Shown piece by piece: positions 1 to 11,109 of a stretch of 64,000 nucleotides of DNA; positions within the stretch are counted from its first letter, which is position 1, and the number at the start of each line of letters is the position of its first letter. A model generated the notes under the pieces. The model searched no databases. It saw nothing but the letters and a program-made list of their open reading frames with translations, and was not told where the DNA came from. Origin of the DNA: Homarus americanus. Lineage: Eukaryota > Arthropoda > Malacostraca > Decapoda > Nephropidae. Both the position numbers and the translations under genes were made by a program. The DNA is taken from positions 4,940,045 to 5,004,044 of the forward strand of contig NW_024724368.1 in NCBI RefSeq assembly GCF_018991925.1. Reading direction: 5' to 3'.

Positions 1-283
1 TCATGTGAACCCTAAAAGTAGGTTAACTCGGGGTCACACATCCCTGACGAATTCCTCCTAAAAAAAAATAATAAGAAACTAAATTAAAGAAAACTAGTTA
101 GACAAAATACAATAAAAAGGTTTGCCACAGATCGTAGACTTGATTTTAATGACATTCGGTGTTGATGGAAACTCTTTGTAAAGGCGTTGGAATTTTCCGG
201 TGTACAATTACAGTACTGCCGCAGTCTTTGTACCCTTGATGTATTTGTTCCACTGCTGAAATTTCTCTTGATGCGCCTGACTT

Positions 284-284
<1 letters not shown>
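1..284. other. Unique sequence, no feature seen
   Basis: Mixed-composition DNA with a short A-rich run near 61-70. No open frame with non-repetitive composition, RNA gene or recognisable repeat is visible. Confidence 0.5.

Positions 285-335
<51 letters not shown>
285..335. repeat. (GT)n microsatellite
   Basis: About 25 uninterrupted GT units. The overlapping open frames in both directions (VCVCVC on plus, HTHTHT on minus) are translations of this repeat and are not genes. Confidence 0.97.
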
Positions 336-336
<1 letters not shown>

Positions 337-550
337 CTCTTCTCACTACCTCAACTATTTTCCGCCAGGAGTGACATGTAGAGAGGTGTGAGTGCTGGAT
401 TTTATGAGAGAATGAGTCGTTGTTTATGAGGGAAGAGATCGATGGTGAGTGAGTGAGAGGGGATAAACCACAATGTTGACACAAACATTAAGGCAAGAGT
501 TTGGGTGTTGGTCTACAGAGGTGTTTGCTATAAGGAAGAATGGATGTTGA

Positions 551-648
551 ATAGGTTAGGTTAGGTTAGGTTACGTTACGTTAGGTTAGGTTGGGTTGGT
601 TAGTTTTTAGGTGAAACAAGCTAGGGTGGAGATTCTTCAGCTGTTCCT
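551..648. mobile_element. TTAGG foldback element, right half
   Basis: A core of GGTTAGGTTAGG-type units (551-597) runs into a right-end inverted repeat reading TTTTTAGGTGAAACAAGCT, then GGGTGGAGATTCTTCAG. The same right end recurs at 18730, 32380, 48590 and 54065. The left inverted repeat is missing here. The copy stops against a short (CT)n run at 646-663, so that end may be eroded by the microsatellite. Confidence 0.7.
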
Positions 649-768
649 CTCTCTCTCTCTCTCATGATTCATCGCACGTACAGCTGATCCTACTACTCGA
701 AAAAACCCGCCACCTTTACACGCCATTACGTTCTTCGGCTCACCACGCTTTCCATACACCGAGTGCGC

Positions 769-1075
769 CCCCTCATCCACCCTGTGCCCTCATCTACCCT
801 GTGTCCGCATCCACCCCGTGCCCTCATCCACCCTATTCCCTCATCCACCCTGTGCCTTCATCCATCCCCTGCCCTCATCCACCCCGTGCCTTCATCCACC
901 TTGTGCCCTCATCCACCCCCTGCCCCCCATCTACCCTGTACCATCATCCACCCTGTCCCCTCATCCACCCTGTCCCCTCATCCACCCTGTCCCCTCATCC
1001 ACCCACTCCACTCATTCACCCCATACCCTCACCCACCCTGTGCCCTCATCCACCCCAACCCTCGCCCACCCTAAA
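769..1075. repeat. 17-bp minisatellite (CCCTCATCCACCCTGTG)
   Basis: About 18 variant copies of a 17-bp C-rich unit, CCTCATCCACCCTGTGC and close derivatives. The unit is not a multiple of three and contains no stop in any plus frame, so three overlapping open frames of 102-188 codons run across it. All are shadows. After 1075 the sequence degrades into C/T-rich low-complexity DNA up to about 1340. Confidence 0.95.
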
Positions 1076-1417
1076 CACCACTCCACACGCACTCAACCCA
1101 CTCTACGCCCTCACCCGCCACCATAACCCCCACTTGACGCCCTCATTCCTCCCTACTAATCTTCAACATCTCACCCCTATCCGGTCTTCTCCCCTACTTC
1201 CCCTACCTATCCTCCTCCCTCTTCTTCCATCCCTGTGCCTCCTTCATCCTCCTCCTGCTTCTTATTGTCCCTTCCTCCCCTCCTCCTCACCTGCACCTCC
1301 CCTCTTCTCTCCTCTCACCACCTCCTGTGTGTCAAGTTCATCAGAGTCTTACGTCGGCACGTCTTAAATCTGTGAGCGAGACGAGCGTGACCATGACAGT
1401 CTAGGAGGCCGTAAATC

Positions 1418-1418
<1 letters not shown>

Positions 1419-1453
<35 letters not shown>

Positions 1454-1503
1454 CTGGGTGATTGTGGGAGAATGGACGAGAGTGTGGGTGGGTGGGTGGG
1501 TGG
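1419..1503. repeat. (TG)n microsatellite and GGGT run
   Basis: (TG)17 at 1419-1452 is followed, after about 30 bp, by a GTGGGTGGGTGGGTGGG tract at 1486-1503. The second tract has four runs of three G and could form a G-quadruplex on the plus strand. Confidence 0.93.
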
Positions 1504-2072
1504 GATGGGTTGGAGGAAAGTATGTGTGGGATGTTGTGATGATGAGTGGGAGGCTGAAGAAGAAGGGAGTGGTGAATAAGTAGAGAGAACGGAGGAAGTG
1601 GATTAATAAAAACGTGAATAACATTATAGGAAGAAAATTAATAATAAAATAAAATAGATAACGAAGTAAGGAATAAAATATATAACTAGTAAATAAAATA
1701 ATAATAACATAGCTTAAATTAACTAGATGTCCATGAAGAAATTACCGTAATTAATTCCGTTCGCGAGTTCGTAATTAGACAAATGAGTGAGTAATTAGAG
1801 GTAATTGATACATTTAGGCTTGAGAGTTTCCTTATTGCGAAAGAGAATTTTAATTATATATGTGTGTGTGTGTGTAAATGCTTGGAGACTGCGAAAGCCA
1901 GCCATATTAGGGTGTGGTGGTGGTAGGAGTGGGTCTAGTGGTAGTGTGATGGTGGTAGTAGTGGGTATAGTGGTGGTGGGTGGGGTGATATTAGTGGTGG
2001 GGGGGTGGGTGGTGTGTCATAACCTGTGCAATGATGTGAGAAAGATCGTGGGTCAGGGTACACATATTTTGG

Positions 2073-2077
<5 letters not shown>

Positions 2078-2114
<37 letters not shown>

Positions 2115-2275
2115 CTTATGTATTTCTTTTCTTTGTTTCCTGTGTTATTATTATTATTATTATTATTCTTGTTATTGCTATTATTGTTTGGTGTTATTTT
2201 TATTGTTATTACCTTAATTATTATTATTAGTGTTGTTATTATTATTATTAATATTATTACTATCATTATTATTTT
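2078..2275. repeat. (GT)n followed by (TTA)n microsatellites
   Basis: (GT)n at 2078-2113, then imperfect (ATT)n at 2144-2167 and again from about 2218 to 2275. The open frames here are translations of these repeats (VCVCVC, LLLL, NNNN). Confidence 0.95.
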
Positions 2276-2578
2276 ATATTATTTTGGTATCATTATCCAC
2301 CGAATTCTTCTTATTGTATCAATTATTTCTTTTATTAATGTTAGTAACCTTGTGGGTAATTATCGTTTCGCCTTCAAGTATAACATTACCTGAGTGTTCT
2401 TGCCTCCGTGTTGTTGACGTGACTGAGATAACAAACAGCTGATCATCGTCTGTGTACGTGATCACCAGAGAATATGTTCAGATGTCTGGGAGGAAATTAG
2501 ACACGCGTTAGAAGGATATTTATTTGGTGTTTTGGCAGGTTTTAGTGTCGCTGTTGACGAGTGAGCATACATATTTGT

Positions 2579-2628
2579 TCTGTGTGTGTGTGTGTGTGTG
2601 TGTGTGTTGTGTGTGTGTGTGTGTGTAA
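2579..2628. repeat. Interrupted (GT)n microsatellite
   Basis: Two GT blocks are separated by a single TTG interruption near 2607. The minus-strand open frame over it is HTHTHT low complexity. Confidence 0.95.
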
Positions 2629-2696
2629 TTTTTCACAACGACCTTGTATCCGACCGTCGTTTTCGTAATCTGAATTAGAATTTTCTTCCACAATGA

Positions 2697-2721
2697 CAGA
2701 CAGACAGACAGACAGACAGTA
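2697..2721. repeat. (CAGA)n microsatellite
   Basis: Six tandem CAGA units. Confidence 0.93.
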
Positions 2722-2883
2722 GCAAAGCATGTCTGGTGCGTTTGACTGTCGGCCGTCCGTGTTTAGTGTTGGTAATGACTGTTGTCGGCTGGTGTCCGTG
2801 TCAGCCGATGTCATTAATGATTGCCACAGTTCGTTTTCGTTAGGACTCACATGACACAGGAACAGAACCCTAATTATTTCCAT

Positions 2884-4066
2884 ACCGTCGTGGCTTATGG
2901 TAGGTTAAGCTTATCCCGCCAATACAATTAAACTGAACTTGACTCGTGTGTTAACTGGTCAGCTGTAAATGAGTAGTAACAGAGAATAAAACATCTGTCC
3001 ATCCATTCTTAACTCGTATAAACATGAAGCTCTCACGTCGTCACACATAGATCATCTTAACGCTGATGACTACAAGATGACAGTGTTTGATACGCTCACC
3101 CCAACTACGGATAGGGAAGTTGGTCCTTGTCTTGTAATATATTTAACCCGGCAGACAAAGGCTAATGTGTCGCGACTGTCAAATTATTTATATTAAAGCA
3201 TCGGTAAGTGTTCAATCCAACATATACTATTACAAGCTGCAACTGTTGGACTTAATGAAATGATAAAGTATTTATTTCATAAATTTACGAATGAATTTTT
3301 ATTTTAAGGTGCTAATGAGTTGTAAATATACCTTGAAATTGAGTGAAACGATGGAAATTATTATTATTATTATTATTATTTTGTTCCTACTAAATTATAC
3401 TATGTTGTGAGGTAGAATTATGCATATCAGAAAAACGACTATTGACACATTAACAAACTTTCTCTCACTCTTGCTACGTAGCCTAGTGATACTGATCTAC
3501 AAAGCCTAGTATCATATCCACTTTTAATAGCCACAAGAGACAACATAATAACTTTTTCTTTCATTCTCTTGTAAAGGAAATTGATCAACTTTTATACTTA
3601 TTGTGATCTTTCGGGTTGCTTTTGTTTTTCTGATAAAGCCATAAACGTCGCGTAAACACATCAACATTCAAACAATAGGTAGTTATACTCAAGAAGTTTA
3701 TTTTTTATCGTCAACAATCTAATAAAAGTTCCGAGTGCTGACTGTTACTTTTGTTTCCCGAGGGATGGAATAGTTTTCAGGACTTAAAATATTGGTAATA
3801 CAAATAAAACTCGACTCTAACTGCAAACAAGAATAATTTATGGAAGGTTAACCGTAAAATTTTATCTACCGACTGAACCTGCTTCCTAGGGCGTCTGACA
3901 GAGCTGTTCCCGGTTTTTATTCGTTTACTTTTGTCTTTTATGTGACCTTGAATTTTTTTTTTTAAGTTACAGTGGAGGAAAGTTTAATTTTCTTTAGCTC
4001 GTCTTCCGGGGTTGTGATATGCCGGGTAATTTTATATTTCTGGTTGATAAACTAAATATAATTAGT

Positions 4067-4070
<4 letters not shown>
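2884..4070. other. AT-rich unique DNA, nothing recognised
   Basis: About 1.2 kb of AT-rich DNA with a short (ATT)n at 3359-3380. I see no open frame above noise, no RNA gene and no repeat shared with the rest of the window. Intergenic or intronic. Confidence 0.5.
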
Positions 4071-4071
<1 letters not shown>

Positions 4072-4102
<31 letters not shown>

Positions 4103-4128
4103 TGTGTCTGTGTCTGTGTGTGTGTGTG
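4072..4128. repeat. (GT)n microsatellite with TCTG interruptions
   Basis: A GT array with three CTGT interruptions near 4101-4117. Confidence 0.95.
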
Positions 4129-4416
4129 TATGTAAAACGTTATTTATTAAAGAAACATACATCAGTAATAATCGCATCAGATACGCTTTTTTGTTTTGTT
4201 TTTTGTATTAGTAAACTGGCTCACTAAGGAACACTGGTACCACCTATTTGGTTACTAGAAAATGCTTGGCCACTAAAAACCAACAAACGCGAGGAGGTCT
4301 TACCAAAGGCGCGTGTCATCCCAACCAACCTTACATGGCGCGGGTCTCCTTATCCAGTCGACTGCGTTGGCTGTACATTATGCTGACTCAGTTTTTTCGT
4401 CGCTGAGTCTTCAAGA

Positions 4417-4437
4417 ATGGCGGGAGACATGGAGCTG
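4417..4437 (+). other. Speculative first coding exon (MAGDMEL)
   Basis: A CpG-richer block (about 4285-4435) in AT-rich surroundings ends with AAGAATGGCGGGAGACATGG. It encodes M-A-G-D-M-E-L and is directly followed by GTAACC, a usable but not strong splice donor. The ATGGCG context resembles the start region of many metazoan housekeeping genes. With only seven codons and no second exon identified, this is a hint only and could easily be chance. Confidence 0.12.
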
Positions 4438-4439
4438 GT

Positions 4440-5215
4440 AACCTCATAATATTCAATAAAGAATGTTAATAATGTCCCTTATATTGCTGGGAAGGAATTT
4501 TAGTGTGATTTATGATATTATACAAATGTACATAATGTTTCCGACTGAAAATATTATACTTTACATGTTGTGCTTCTTAGTGACAGATATTTACGACGTT
4601 ACACCTTTATATTTAACCTCTCGTGCACGGTGTCGCCTCTGAGCTGAATAAAATCGTCTGATATTAACCAAATGCAATGTTAAAGGTCCTGGCCCCGTAG
4701 TGAAGAGTTAAACGGTGGAGGAAGGTAGTTTTTTCTTCTCGTATATAAAGGAAAGGGATTTGAGAACTATAGCATAAGAACTCTAATGAACTTGTGTATC
4801 TTTTAACACGATAGATAAAATGCATGGACAGTAAATGGTGTTTAAAAGACACTACAGAACAACACACATTGAGGTACTCTGGTATCTGTGAAATATTAAC
4901 AAGTTTTAAATGTAAATATATCTCGAATTATATAGGAAAATACAATCACACGGTTATAAGTTAAGTCTGGTGATTGTAAGTGAGATTTCGAGAAGGGGGT
5001 TGAAACCATGCAGCCAATTCACCTCTCACGTTTGGGGGGAAATTATCACTGGACAATTTCCCTCTCTTCCTTTTAGGGATATTTTGGCTCTTGAGATAGT
5101 AACCTTATCTTCATTGAATCTTTAGATCTTGAGAATAAACTGAGATTAAGAGGATTTTATCTCTATATACGACATTCAGTAATAACTAGTGTAGACCAGA
5201 TGAAAGAAACGAAGA
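4440..5215. other. AT-rich unique DNA, nothing recognised
   Basis: No gene, RNA or dispersed repeat is visible. The 67-codon open frame on the minus strand at 4664-4867 has no family resemblance and fits chance length. Confidence 0.45.
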
Positions 5216-5230
5216 CTCCTTTAGCTAACC

Positions 5231-5313
5231 CCCACTACCCCCTCCCCGCCCCCTCCACCACCCCCTCCCCGCCCCCTCCACCACCCCCTCCCCGCCCCCT
5301 CCACCACCCCCTA
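5231..5313. repeat. 23-bp C-rich minisatellite
   Basis: Between three and four copies of a unit made of CCCCCTCCCCG plus CCCCCTCCACCA. The proline-rich open frame across it is a repeat translation. Confidence 0.9.
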
Positions 5314-5749
5314 CTCACCCCCCTTCACCAGCCCCCCCCGAAATTTTTGAAGACACGAACCGGTCCTATTTACGCGATATCAAAACCTTCGGGAAAATCG
5401 TAAAGCATTATAGTGTATCATTTTGGCTGTTAAAATAATACCTTTCCAAATACCTGACATTCATTAGCATACCTCCGTGGATAATGCTGCACGAAGGAGA
5501 TTTTTTTTTTTTGTCTTCAAGTCCTTTCAGGTAAACCTTTTGTAGTGTGTGAGAATGCGGTGTGGTCATAGTGTTTGATTTTAATGTTTCAGGTTGAAGT
5601 TATGATCTGGTATTGTTGTCACTGTGAAGTCAGGGTCTTTATCTCAAGTTTGGTTAGGTTAGGTTGCGTATGGTTGGTGTGGGTTGAGTTGATTAATTTT
5701 CAATAGAAACTTGGACTCGGTAATTCTCCGGAACATCATCACGCGTCCA

Positions 5750-5777
5750 CCACCACCACCACCACCATCATCATCAT
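5750..5777. repeat. (CAC)n/(ATC)n microsatellite
   Basis: Seven CAC-type units grade into four ATC units. A short GGTTAGGTTAGG remnant lies 100 bp upstream (5652-5663), without inverted repeats. Confidence 0.9.
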
Positions 5778-5901
5778 CTTTCACTCTTCACTTCCCGGAT
5801 TCAATATTTTCTTAAACTAATTATTATCCATCATCATTTTTTGGGTTAAGAATGAAAGTCACGCCATCACAAAGAGACCGACTGCGAGGTGTTTCAGGAA
5901 C

Positions 5902-5903
<2 letters not shown>

Positions 5904-5951
<48 letters not shown>
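5904..5951. repeat. (GT)n microsatellite
   Basis: About 24 GT units. The open frames on both strands across it are dinucleotide-repeat translations. Confidence 0.97.
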
Positions 5952-5953
<2 letters not shown>

Positions 5954-6053
5954 CCAAACACCTGGAATGTGAAGTGTTCGTTGTACGTGCTTGGCGACAC
6001 AAGAAGGTTTCTGGTACACATACTATCATCTGTCCAATTTATTTTCATATGTA

Positions 6054-6269
6054 CAGTCGGGATCAAAAGCGTTGAACACTTAGCAATATCTGGCATCTAC
6101 TTATGAATTATACAGCATATGATTGGGATATACTGTACTAATAACACTACTTGTCATCACATATTATACCTTAACCACAAAATGTGATAAAACTCTCCTT
6201 AATACCCAAGATCTTCGGGTACTTACATGCCAAATACTGTCAAGTGTTCAAGACTTTTGACCCCGACTG
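6054..6269. mobile_element. MITE with ~43-bp terminal inverted repeats
   Basis: The left end reads CAGTCGGGATCAAAAG, then TTGAACACTT and ATATCTGGCA. The reverse complement of the right end reads CAGTCGGGGTCAAAAG, then TTGAACACTT and TATTTGGCA. The two ends therefore match nearly throughout 43 bp, with one small indel. The left end abuts TA (6052-6053); the right flank is GA, so a TA duplication is only half preserved. The 130-bp interior has no coding capacity. CAGT ends and TA targeting suggest a Tc1/mariner-superfamily MITE (inference). No second copy was noticed in the window. Confidence 0.85.
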
Positions 6270-6716
6270 GACATCCAGACTTATCATAAACTGCTAAAAT
6301 TGAAGAAGTTTGTTGTGTTTCTTCTCGTTATCATCACCTACTATCATTCTACAAGACGAGTTTGTCATCCAATATGGTGCCATCCCCACAGTGTGTTGCA
6401 GCATCTTATATTTCACTGTTTTGTTGTGGTTTCGGGGAAGTCCCTCGGGTCGGCGGCAGCAGCGGGCGGCGACACTCTCAGACTCACGCTTGCCTCACCT
6501 TAAAGTCTTTCTCGTTAAACAGGTTACTAATTCGTATCATTATATTAATTATGTATTATCATACTGAGTAGAGCATTGTTTATTTGTCTTGTTTTGGTCG
6601 TTATTTATTGCTGTTGCATTATTATTTAATGTAACGGGGGGTTTAGTTCTGTTGGTCAAATGACTTCGTTTTTTGTAAATATGAGAGGTTTTTGCCTGAA
6701 GGAATTAAATGGTCTG

Positions 6717-6775
6717 TTGTTGTTGTTGTTATTATTATTATTATTATTATTATTAATATTATTAATATTATTATT
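6717..6775. repeat. (TTG)n/(TTA)n microsatellite
   Basis: TTG units grade into ATT units. The poly-leucine and poly-isoleucine open frames are artefacts of it. Confidence 0.93.
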
Positions 6776-6966
6776 ACACAACACTCATCTTTGTTCGTTT
6801 TTTTTAAGTCTCTTCATTCTCTGCTACGCTTGGCTGTCCCACTTTTTTTTTTGCTGTCCCACTGGGACTCTTGGAGCGTCAAAGTCAACCTCCATTTTGA
6901 AGGTCACCCACAGCGGCCATCTTGTTTTATGTTTACTTCGGCGCGAACGATTAGCTAAGGAAGCGA

Positions 6967-6977
6967 GGTTGTTGTTA

Positions 6978-7016
<39 letters not shown>

Positions 7017-7047
7017 GTAGTAGTAGTAGTAATGGTGGTGGTGGTTA
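6967..7047. repeat. Compound trinucleotide tract (TTG, TTA, TAG, TGG)
   Basis: Successive TTG, ATT, AGT and GGT units. The long poly-L/poly-V open frame on plus and poly-N frame on minus are repeat translations. Confidence 0.93.
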
Positions 7048-7216
7048 AAGACCTCTGTAGTTGAAGCATTGAGATGAACAATACCAAAAATTTGTCCCTA
7101 AACTTTATTACGTCTAAACAGTACAACGATTTCAGCATCTAACAATTCCTTATTACGAAGAGTCGCTCCTCCTTCCTTCATGAGATGCAAGCAAATTCCC
7201 TGGACAATCTTGCCTA

Positions 7217-7342
7217 CAGTGAAACCTCCATATAACGGACTTCTCTCTCCATATAATCCATTAGATAGGGGTGTCACACCTAAAAGACCCTCGATATAAC
7301 GGACTTTCCTCTCCATTTAGTTCGTTGGAGGGAGGTTTCACA
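7217..7342. mobile_element. Pogo/Tigger-like MITE, copy 1
   Basis: Starts with CAGTGAAACCTCCATATAAC directly after TA (7215-7216). Two modules follow, each containing an ATAACGGACTT...CTCTCCATAT hairpin arm, and the copy ends with GAGGTTTCACATCTAA. Five relatives occur in the window. The CAGT-type terminus and TA flank match the pogo/Tigger group of Tc1/mariner elements by established pattern. No transposase is present, so the copy is non-autonomous. The right end lacks the final CTG-TA seen in other copies. Minus-strand open frames overlapping it are spurious. Confidence 0.85.
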
Positions 7343-7950
7343 TCTAAGGAGGATGGACACACTGTGGCGACATGTTTTATTATGGAGTAAATTTCCCGGG
7401 TTTCCAAAGTTACACAATCTGTAATAGCCGAATGTCTTGTTACATTGTTTAGGTTTGGGACGTATTTTAATTGGTATAAAGTCGGTAAATATTCTCAGGT
7501 CTTTACCACAACAGAGCAGCATCATATAGCAGGTCACTTGGTTCCTTCAGATAATAAAACTGATTGACTTCGATAAATATTAACCAGACTTCATTGACGC
7601 ACATTATGACCAAATCCTAGACATTGTTGGTTAAGGATATATCAATACACAAATTTAACTTTCAGAAACGACATTCTATTAAAAAAAAGTCTTAAAGGTT
7701 ATTCTGTTGTTATTTATATTTTCCTTTTGTTTATAAATATATTAGTTGTGTAATTATGACGCCGGTGTTTAGATATTCCGATCGACATAAAATATTCAGT
7801 TTGTTTGTGTTTGGATTAGAAAGTTTGATCTTCCTTTGTCCAATTTAGTTATACGACCTGTTGTGGTCAGTCGGTCAGCTGCCCAACTCGGCTCGGCCTT
7901 CGGTTAGTCCTGAATGAACCTTGTTAATTGATGCTATAAACAAGAACCTT
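7343..7950. other. Unique DNA, nothing recognised
   Basis: AT-rich sequence without a recognisable gene. The 85-codon minus open frame at 7280-7537 starts inside the MITE and shows no family features. Confidence 0.45.
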
Positions 7951-7954
7951 AATC

Positions 7955-8640
7955 TCTCATCTCTGGTGTCTCGTGTCTCTCATCACCCTCTTATCTCTAT
8001 TGTGTCTCGTATCTCTCATCACCCTCTCATCTCTGGTGTCTCGTGTCTCTCATCACTCTCTTATCTCTGGTGTCTCGTGTCTCTCATCAGCCTCTCATCT
8101 ATGGTGTCTCGTGTCTCTCATCACCCTCTTATCTCTGGTGTCTCGTGTCTCTCATCAGCCTCTCATCTCTGGTGTCTCGTGTCTCTCATCACCCTCTCAT
8201 CTCTGGTGTCTCGTGCCTCTCATCACCCTCTCATCTCTGGTGTCTCGTGTCTCTCATCACCCTCTTATCTCTGGTGTCTCGTGTCTCTCATCACCCTCTT
8301 ATCTCTGGTGTCTCGTGTCTCTCATCACTCTCTTATCTCTGGTGTCTCGTGTCTCTCATCAGCCTGTCATCTCTGGTGTCTCGTGTCTCTCATCACCCTC
8401 TCATCTCTGGTGTCTCGTGTTTTCTCATCACCCTCTCATCTCTGGTGTCTCGTGTCTCTCATCACCCTCTCATCTCTGGTGTCTCGTGTCTCTCATCACC
8501 CTCTCATCTCTGGTGTCTCGTGTCTCTCATCACCCTCTCATCTCTGGTGTCTCGTGTCTCTCATCACCCTCTTATCTCTGGTGTCTCGTGTCTCTCATCA
8601 CCCTCTCATCTCTGGTGTCTCGTATCTCTCATCACCTCAC
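7955..8640. repeat. 34-bp minisatellite, ~20 copies
   Basis: The unit is ATCTCTGGTGTCTCG followed by TGTCTCTCATCACCCTCTC, with point variants (CACT/CAGC/CACC; TTAT/TCAT). Because 34 is not divisible by three and the unit lacks stops, all three plus frames are open (204, 241 and 257 codons). They read the same 34-residue period (SLVSRVSHHPLISG...) in rotated phase. This is a tandem array, not three genes. Spacing is continuous with no spacers, so it is not a CRISPR array. Confidence 0.98.
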
Positions 8641-8765
8641 GAGACAGACATATTTAACTCGACATGTAGTCACGGGAATGAGTCTCCGAACTGACTGACT
8701 GATACCCTGACTGTCATCTGGTGCGGGTGTGTTGTCTTATCACATTTAGGGGTCGATACCGCTTT

Positions 8766-8815
8766 ATACATACATACATACATACATACATACATACATA
8801 CATACATACATACAT
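8766..8815. repeat. (TACA)n microsatellite
   Basis: About 12 tandem tetranucleotide units. Confidence 0.96.
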
Positions 8816-8816
8816 T

Positions 8817-9430
8817 TATTCCACTACATATACAGTAAGATATTATATGTATTACTTGCCTTATATACTGTATGGCCGCTCACCCATCTAGTAGTGGAAG
8901 TCTCGTCAGGGTCGGTAAGGTTGAGGTAGATAAGGGGTCTACCTGTTCTTCTGGATATTCTTGTTGGTTGTTATTGTGAAAGTTAAATCCGGTTCCGTCT
9001 CCTGTTTCCGTCTGTTCGTCAGGTGGGTTGTGATGTAGCTCATCTGATTATGTAGTGATACATTTAGTTCTGGTTATACATATATGCATAAGTAAACAGA
9101 CAGACAGATAGTTACCACAACACCCAACAAACCCTGGCAAAACTATATCAATTATGCCGTAACTACAAATACAGGTAATACAGGTATTTTAGGTAAACCA
9201 GTGATAATATGACGTGAATTATGTCAATACTGTACTCGTAAGTTATAATAACATACAAGTAATATATTAAGGTGAAGGTGTCTTAAGAACTCGTAAAAAA
9301 AGATAACATTCTTTTGGATAAATTTAGCGTACCGACCTGGTAAATGGTGCGACTGTTAAAGGTTAGTGTTTATACGGATTTAAAGTTCACAGGTTCAGGG
9401 TGGTTCAGTTGGCAGTCTCCGTCTGTATAT
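8817..9430. other. Unique DNA, nothing recognised
   Basis: AT-rich, with a short CAGACAGACAGA run near 9099. No gene or repeat family was identified. Confidence 0.45.
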
Positions 9431-9433
9431 TTG

Positions 9434-9800
9434 ACTACCACTACTGCCATCACCACTGCCACCGTCACTGCCACCACTACTACTACCATCACTACCATCA
9501 CCACGATCCCTATACCTCCACCACCATCACCACTCCTATGCCTACCCCCACCTACACCATCACCCCCATCCCTACCTCCATCCCTACCTACACCACCACC
9601 ATTACCATCACCCCATCCTTACCTCCTCCTCTACCATCATCACCCCCCATCCCTACCTACACCACCACCATTACCATCACCCCATCCTTACCTCCTCCTC
9701 TACCACCATCACCCTCCATCCCTACCTACACCACCACCATTACCATTACCCCTATCCGTACCTCCACCACCATCCCCACCATTACTGCCCCCCATAATGT
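9434..9800. repeat. ACC/ATC-rich array with a 69-bp higher-order unit
   Basis: Degenerate CCA/TCA trinucleotides throughout, with a clear 69-bp period (ATTACCATCACCCC anchors at 9601 and 9670, variant at 9739). Because 69 is a multiple of three, two plus frames stay open (161 and 197 codons), giving P/L/S-rich and T/I/P-rich low-complexity peptides with no recognised domain. Confidence 0.88.
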
Positions 9801-10175
9801 CCTCCAGTGGCCACTTTTTAACACTGTAGAAAAACCTCCGCGAGGTTGGCCCGGGGAACGAGGTGACTCCCTAATGCTCCTGTATACTGTGGCAATACTT
9901 GACCCTCGTTGGGGGGGAAGTCCTCAGATTTTGGCCATAGTTAGGATCGTCTCAGATGTACACAGAATTGACCTTTGTATAGTAATGATTTAAACAGGTG
10001 ATCTGATGGCAGTAAGGTCGTTAATCTCCAATCATTAGATAAGAAATATGAACCTAACCTGAAGAACTGTGGCAACTTCCTCATCTGGCATTCTTTAGTA
10101 TAGCAACTTCCCCGTCTTGAGTAATATGGTATGGCAACTTCAGCTTGGAGATTTCTCGTCACTCTGAAATCAAGA

Positions 10176-10179
<4 letters not shown>

Positions 10180-10214
<35 letters not shown>
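10180..10214. repeat. (GA)n microsatellite
   Basis: About 17 GA units. The SLSLSL open frame on minus is derived from it. Confidence 0.97.
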
Positions 10215-10220
<6 letters not shown>

Positions 10221-10367
10221 TCTCTGATCACTGGCGGCGGCAGTCAAGGTTAAGCACTGGGTTAGGTAGCTCTTGGTCGTGTTCCTGCACTACAGTACCT
10301 GGTAATTAGTGTCAGTTTTGTAAGTGCCATGTGGGTACGTCTTGTGTGTCATCTCGCCCCCTTGTGT

Positions 10368-10482
10368 CTCATGTGGCCCCTCGTGTCATGTGGCCCCTCG
10401 TTTCATGCGGTTACTCGTGTGTCATGTGGCCCCTCGTGTCATGTGGCCCCTCGTGTGTCCCCTCGTGTGTCATGTGGCCAGA
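10368..10482. repeat. 17-bp minisatellite (CATGTGGCCCCTCGTGT)
   Basis: Six to seven variant units, some truncated. The cysteine-rich open frames over it are repeat translations. Confidence 0.88.
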
Positions 10483-10744
10483 TCCCCAGATGATGATTAT
10501 GCAGTCAAACAACAAGTGCTTGTTAAACCTTGACCATGACTGAGGTAGTAGTGGTGGTGGTGGGGGGGCTAGTACGACCCGAATATTATTATAGCGAACG
10601 CACAGGTGATCTCCCAGGTGTGAAGAGGAGAACTTTGTATATAATTTATCTAATCAATAAAAAGTACACAGGAAAGGTATTTTTTATAACAGGTTAATTC
10701 ACAGTAAACGATATGTCTTTCTTATGTCTTTTCTCGAAATATTT

Positions 10745-10748
<4 letters not shown>

Positions 10749-10801
<53 letters not shown>
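10749..10801. repeat. (GT)n microsatellite
   Basis: About 26 uninterrupted GT units, one of the longest in the window. Confidence 0.97.
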
Positions 10802-10803
<2 letters not shown>

Positions 10804-10945
10804 CCGCCAAGCTTGTTGTGGTCCTGAAGAGGGTTGTCGTCTGTCCGGTAGAATAATTTAGTGTGGCTTCATAAGCAGTAGTCGAGTCACCCACATGACA
10901 AGAGATTAAATAATATTCTGTAAAAATGTGCTGGTAATCCAGTCG

Positions 10946-10947
<2 letters not shown>

Positions 10948-10976
<29 letters not shown>
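10948..10976. repeat. (GT)n microsatellite
   Basis: About 14 GT units. It shares a 106-codon minus open frame with the previous array, which is HTHTHT at both ends and not a gene. Confidence 0.95.
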
Positions 10977-11058
10977 ATGGACAGGCGGGCGGGACAACAG
11001 TCAATAAGTAACATGATGAGGCGAAAATGTGCTTGTTATTACACTATTGAATGGCGTT

Positions 11059-11060
<2 letters not shown>

Positions 11061-11106
<46 letters not shown>
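11061..11106. repeat. (CT)n microsatellite
   Basis: About 23 CT units. Confidence 0.97.

Positions 11107-11109
<3 letters not shown>

Noticed and set aside
801..1367. 188-codon plus-strand open frame
   Set aside because: It is a translation of the 17-bp CCTCATCCACCCTGTGC array and the C/T-rich DNA after it. The same array gives two other overlapping frames.
7921..8694. 257-codon open frame, possible repeat protein
   Set aside because: Three frames are equally open because the unit is 34 bp and stop-free. There is no start context, domain or codon bias to prefer one.
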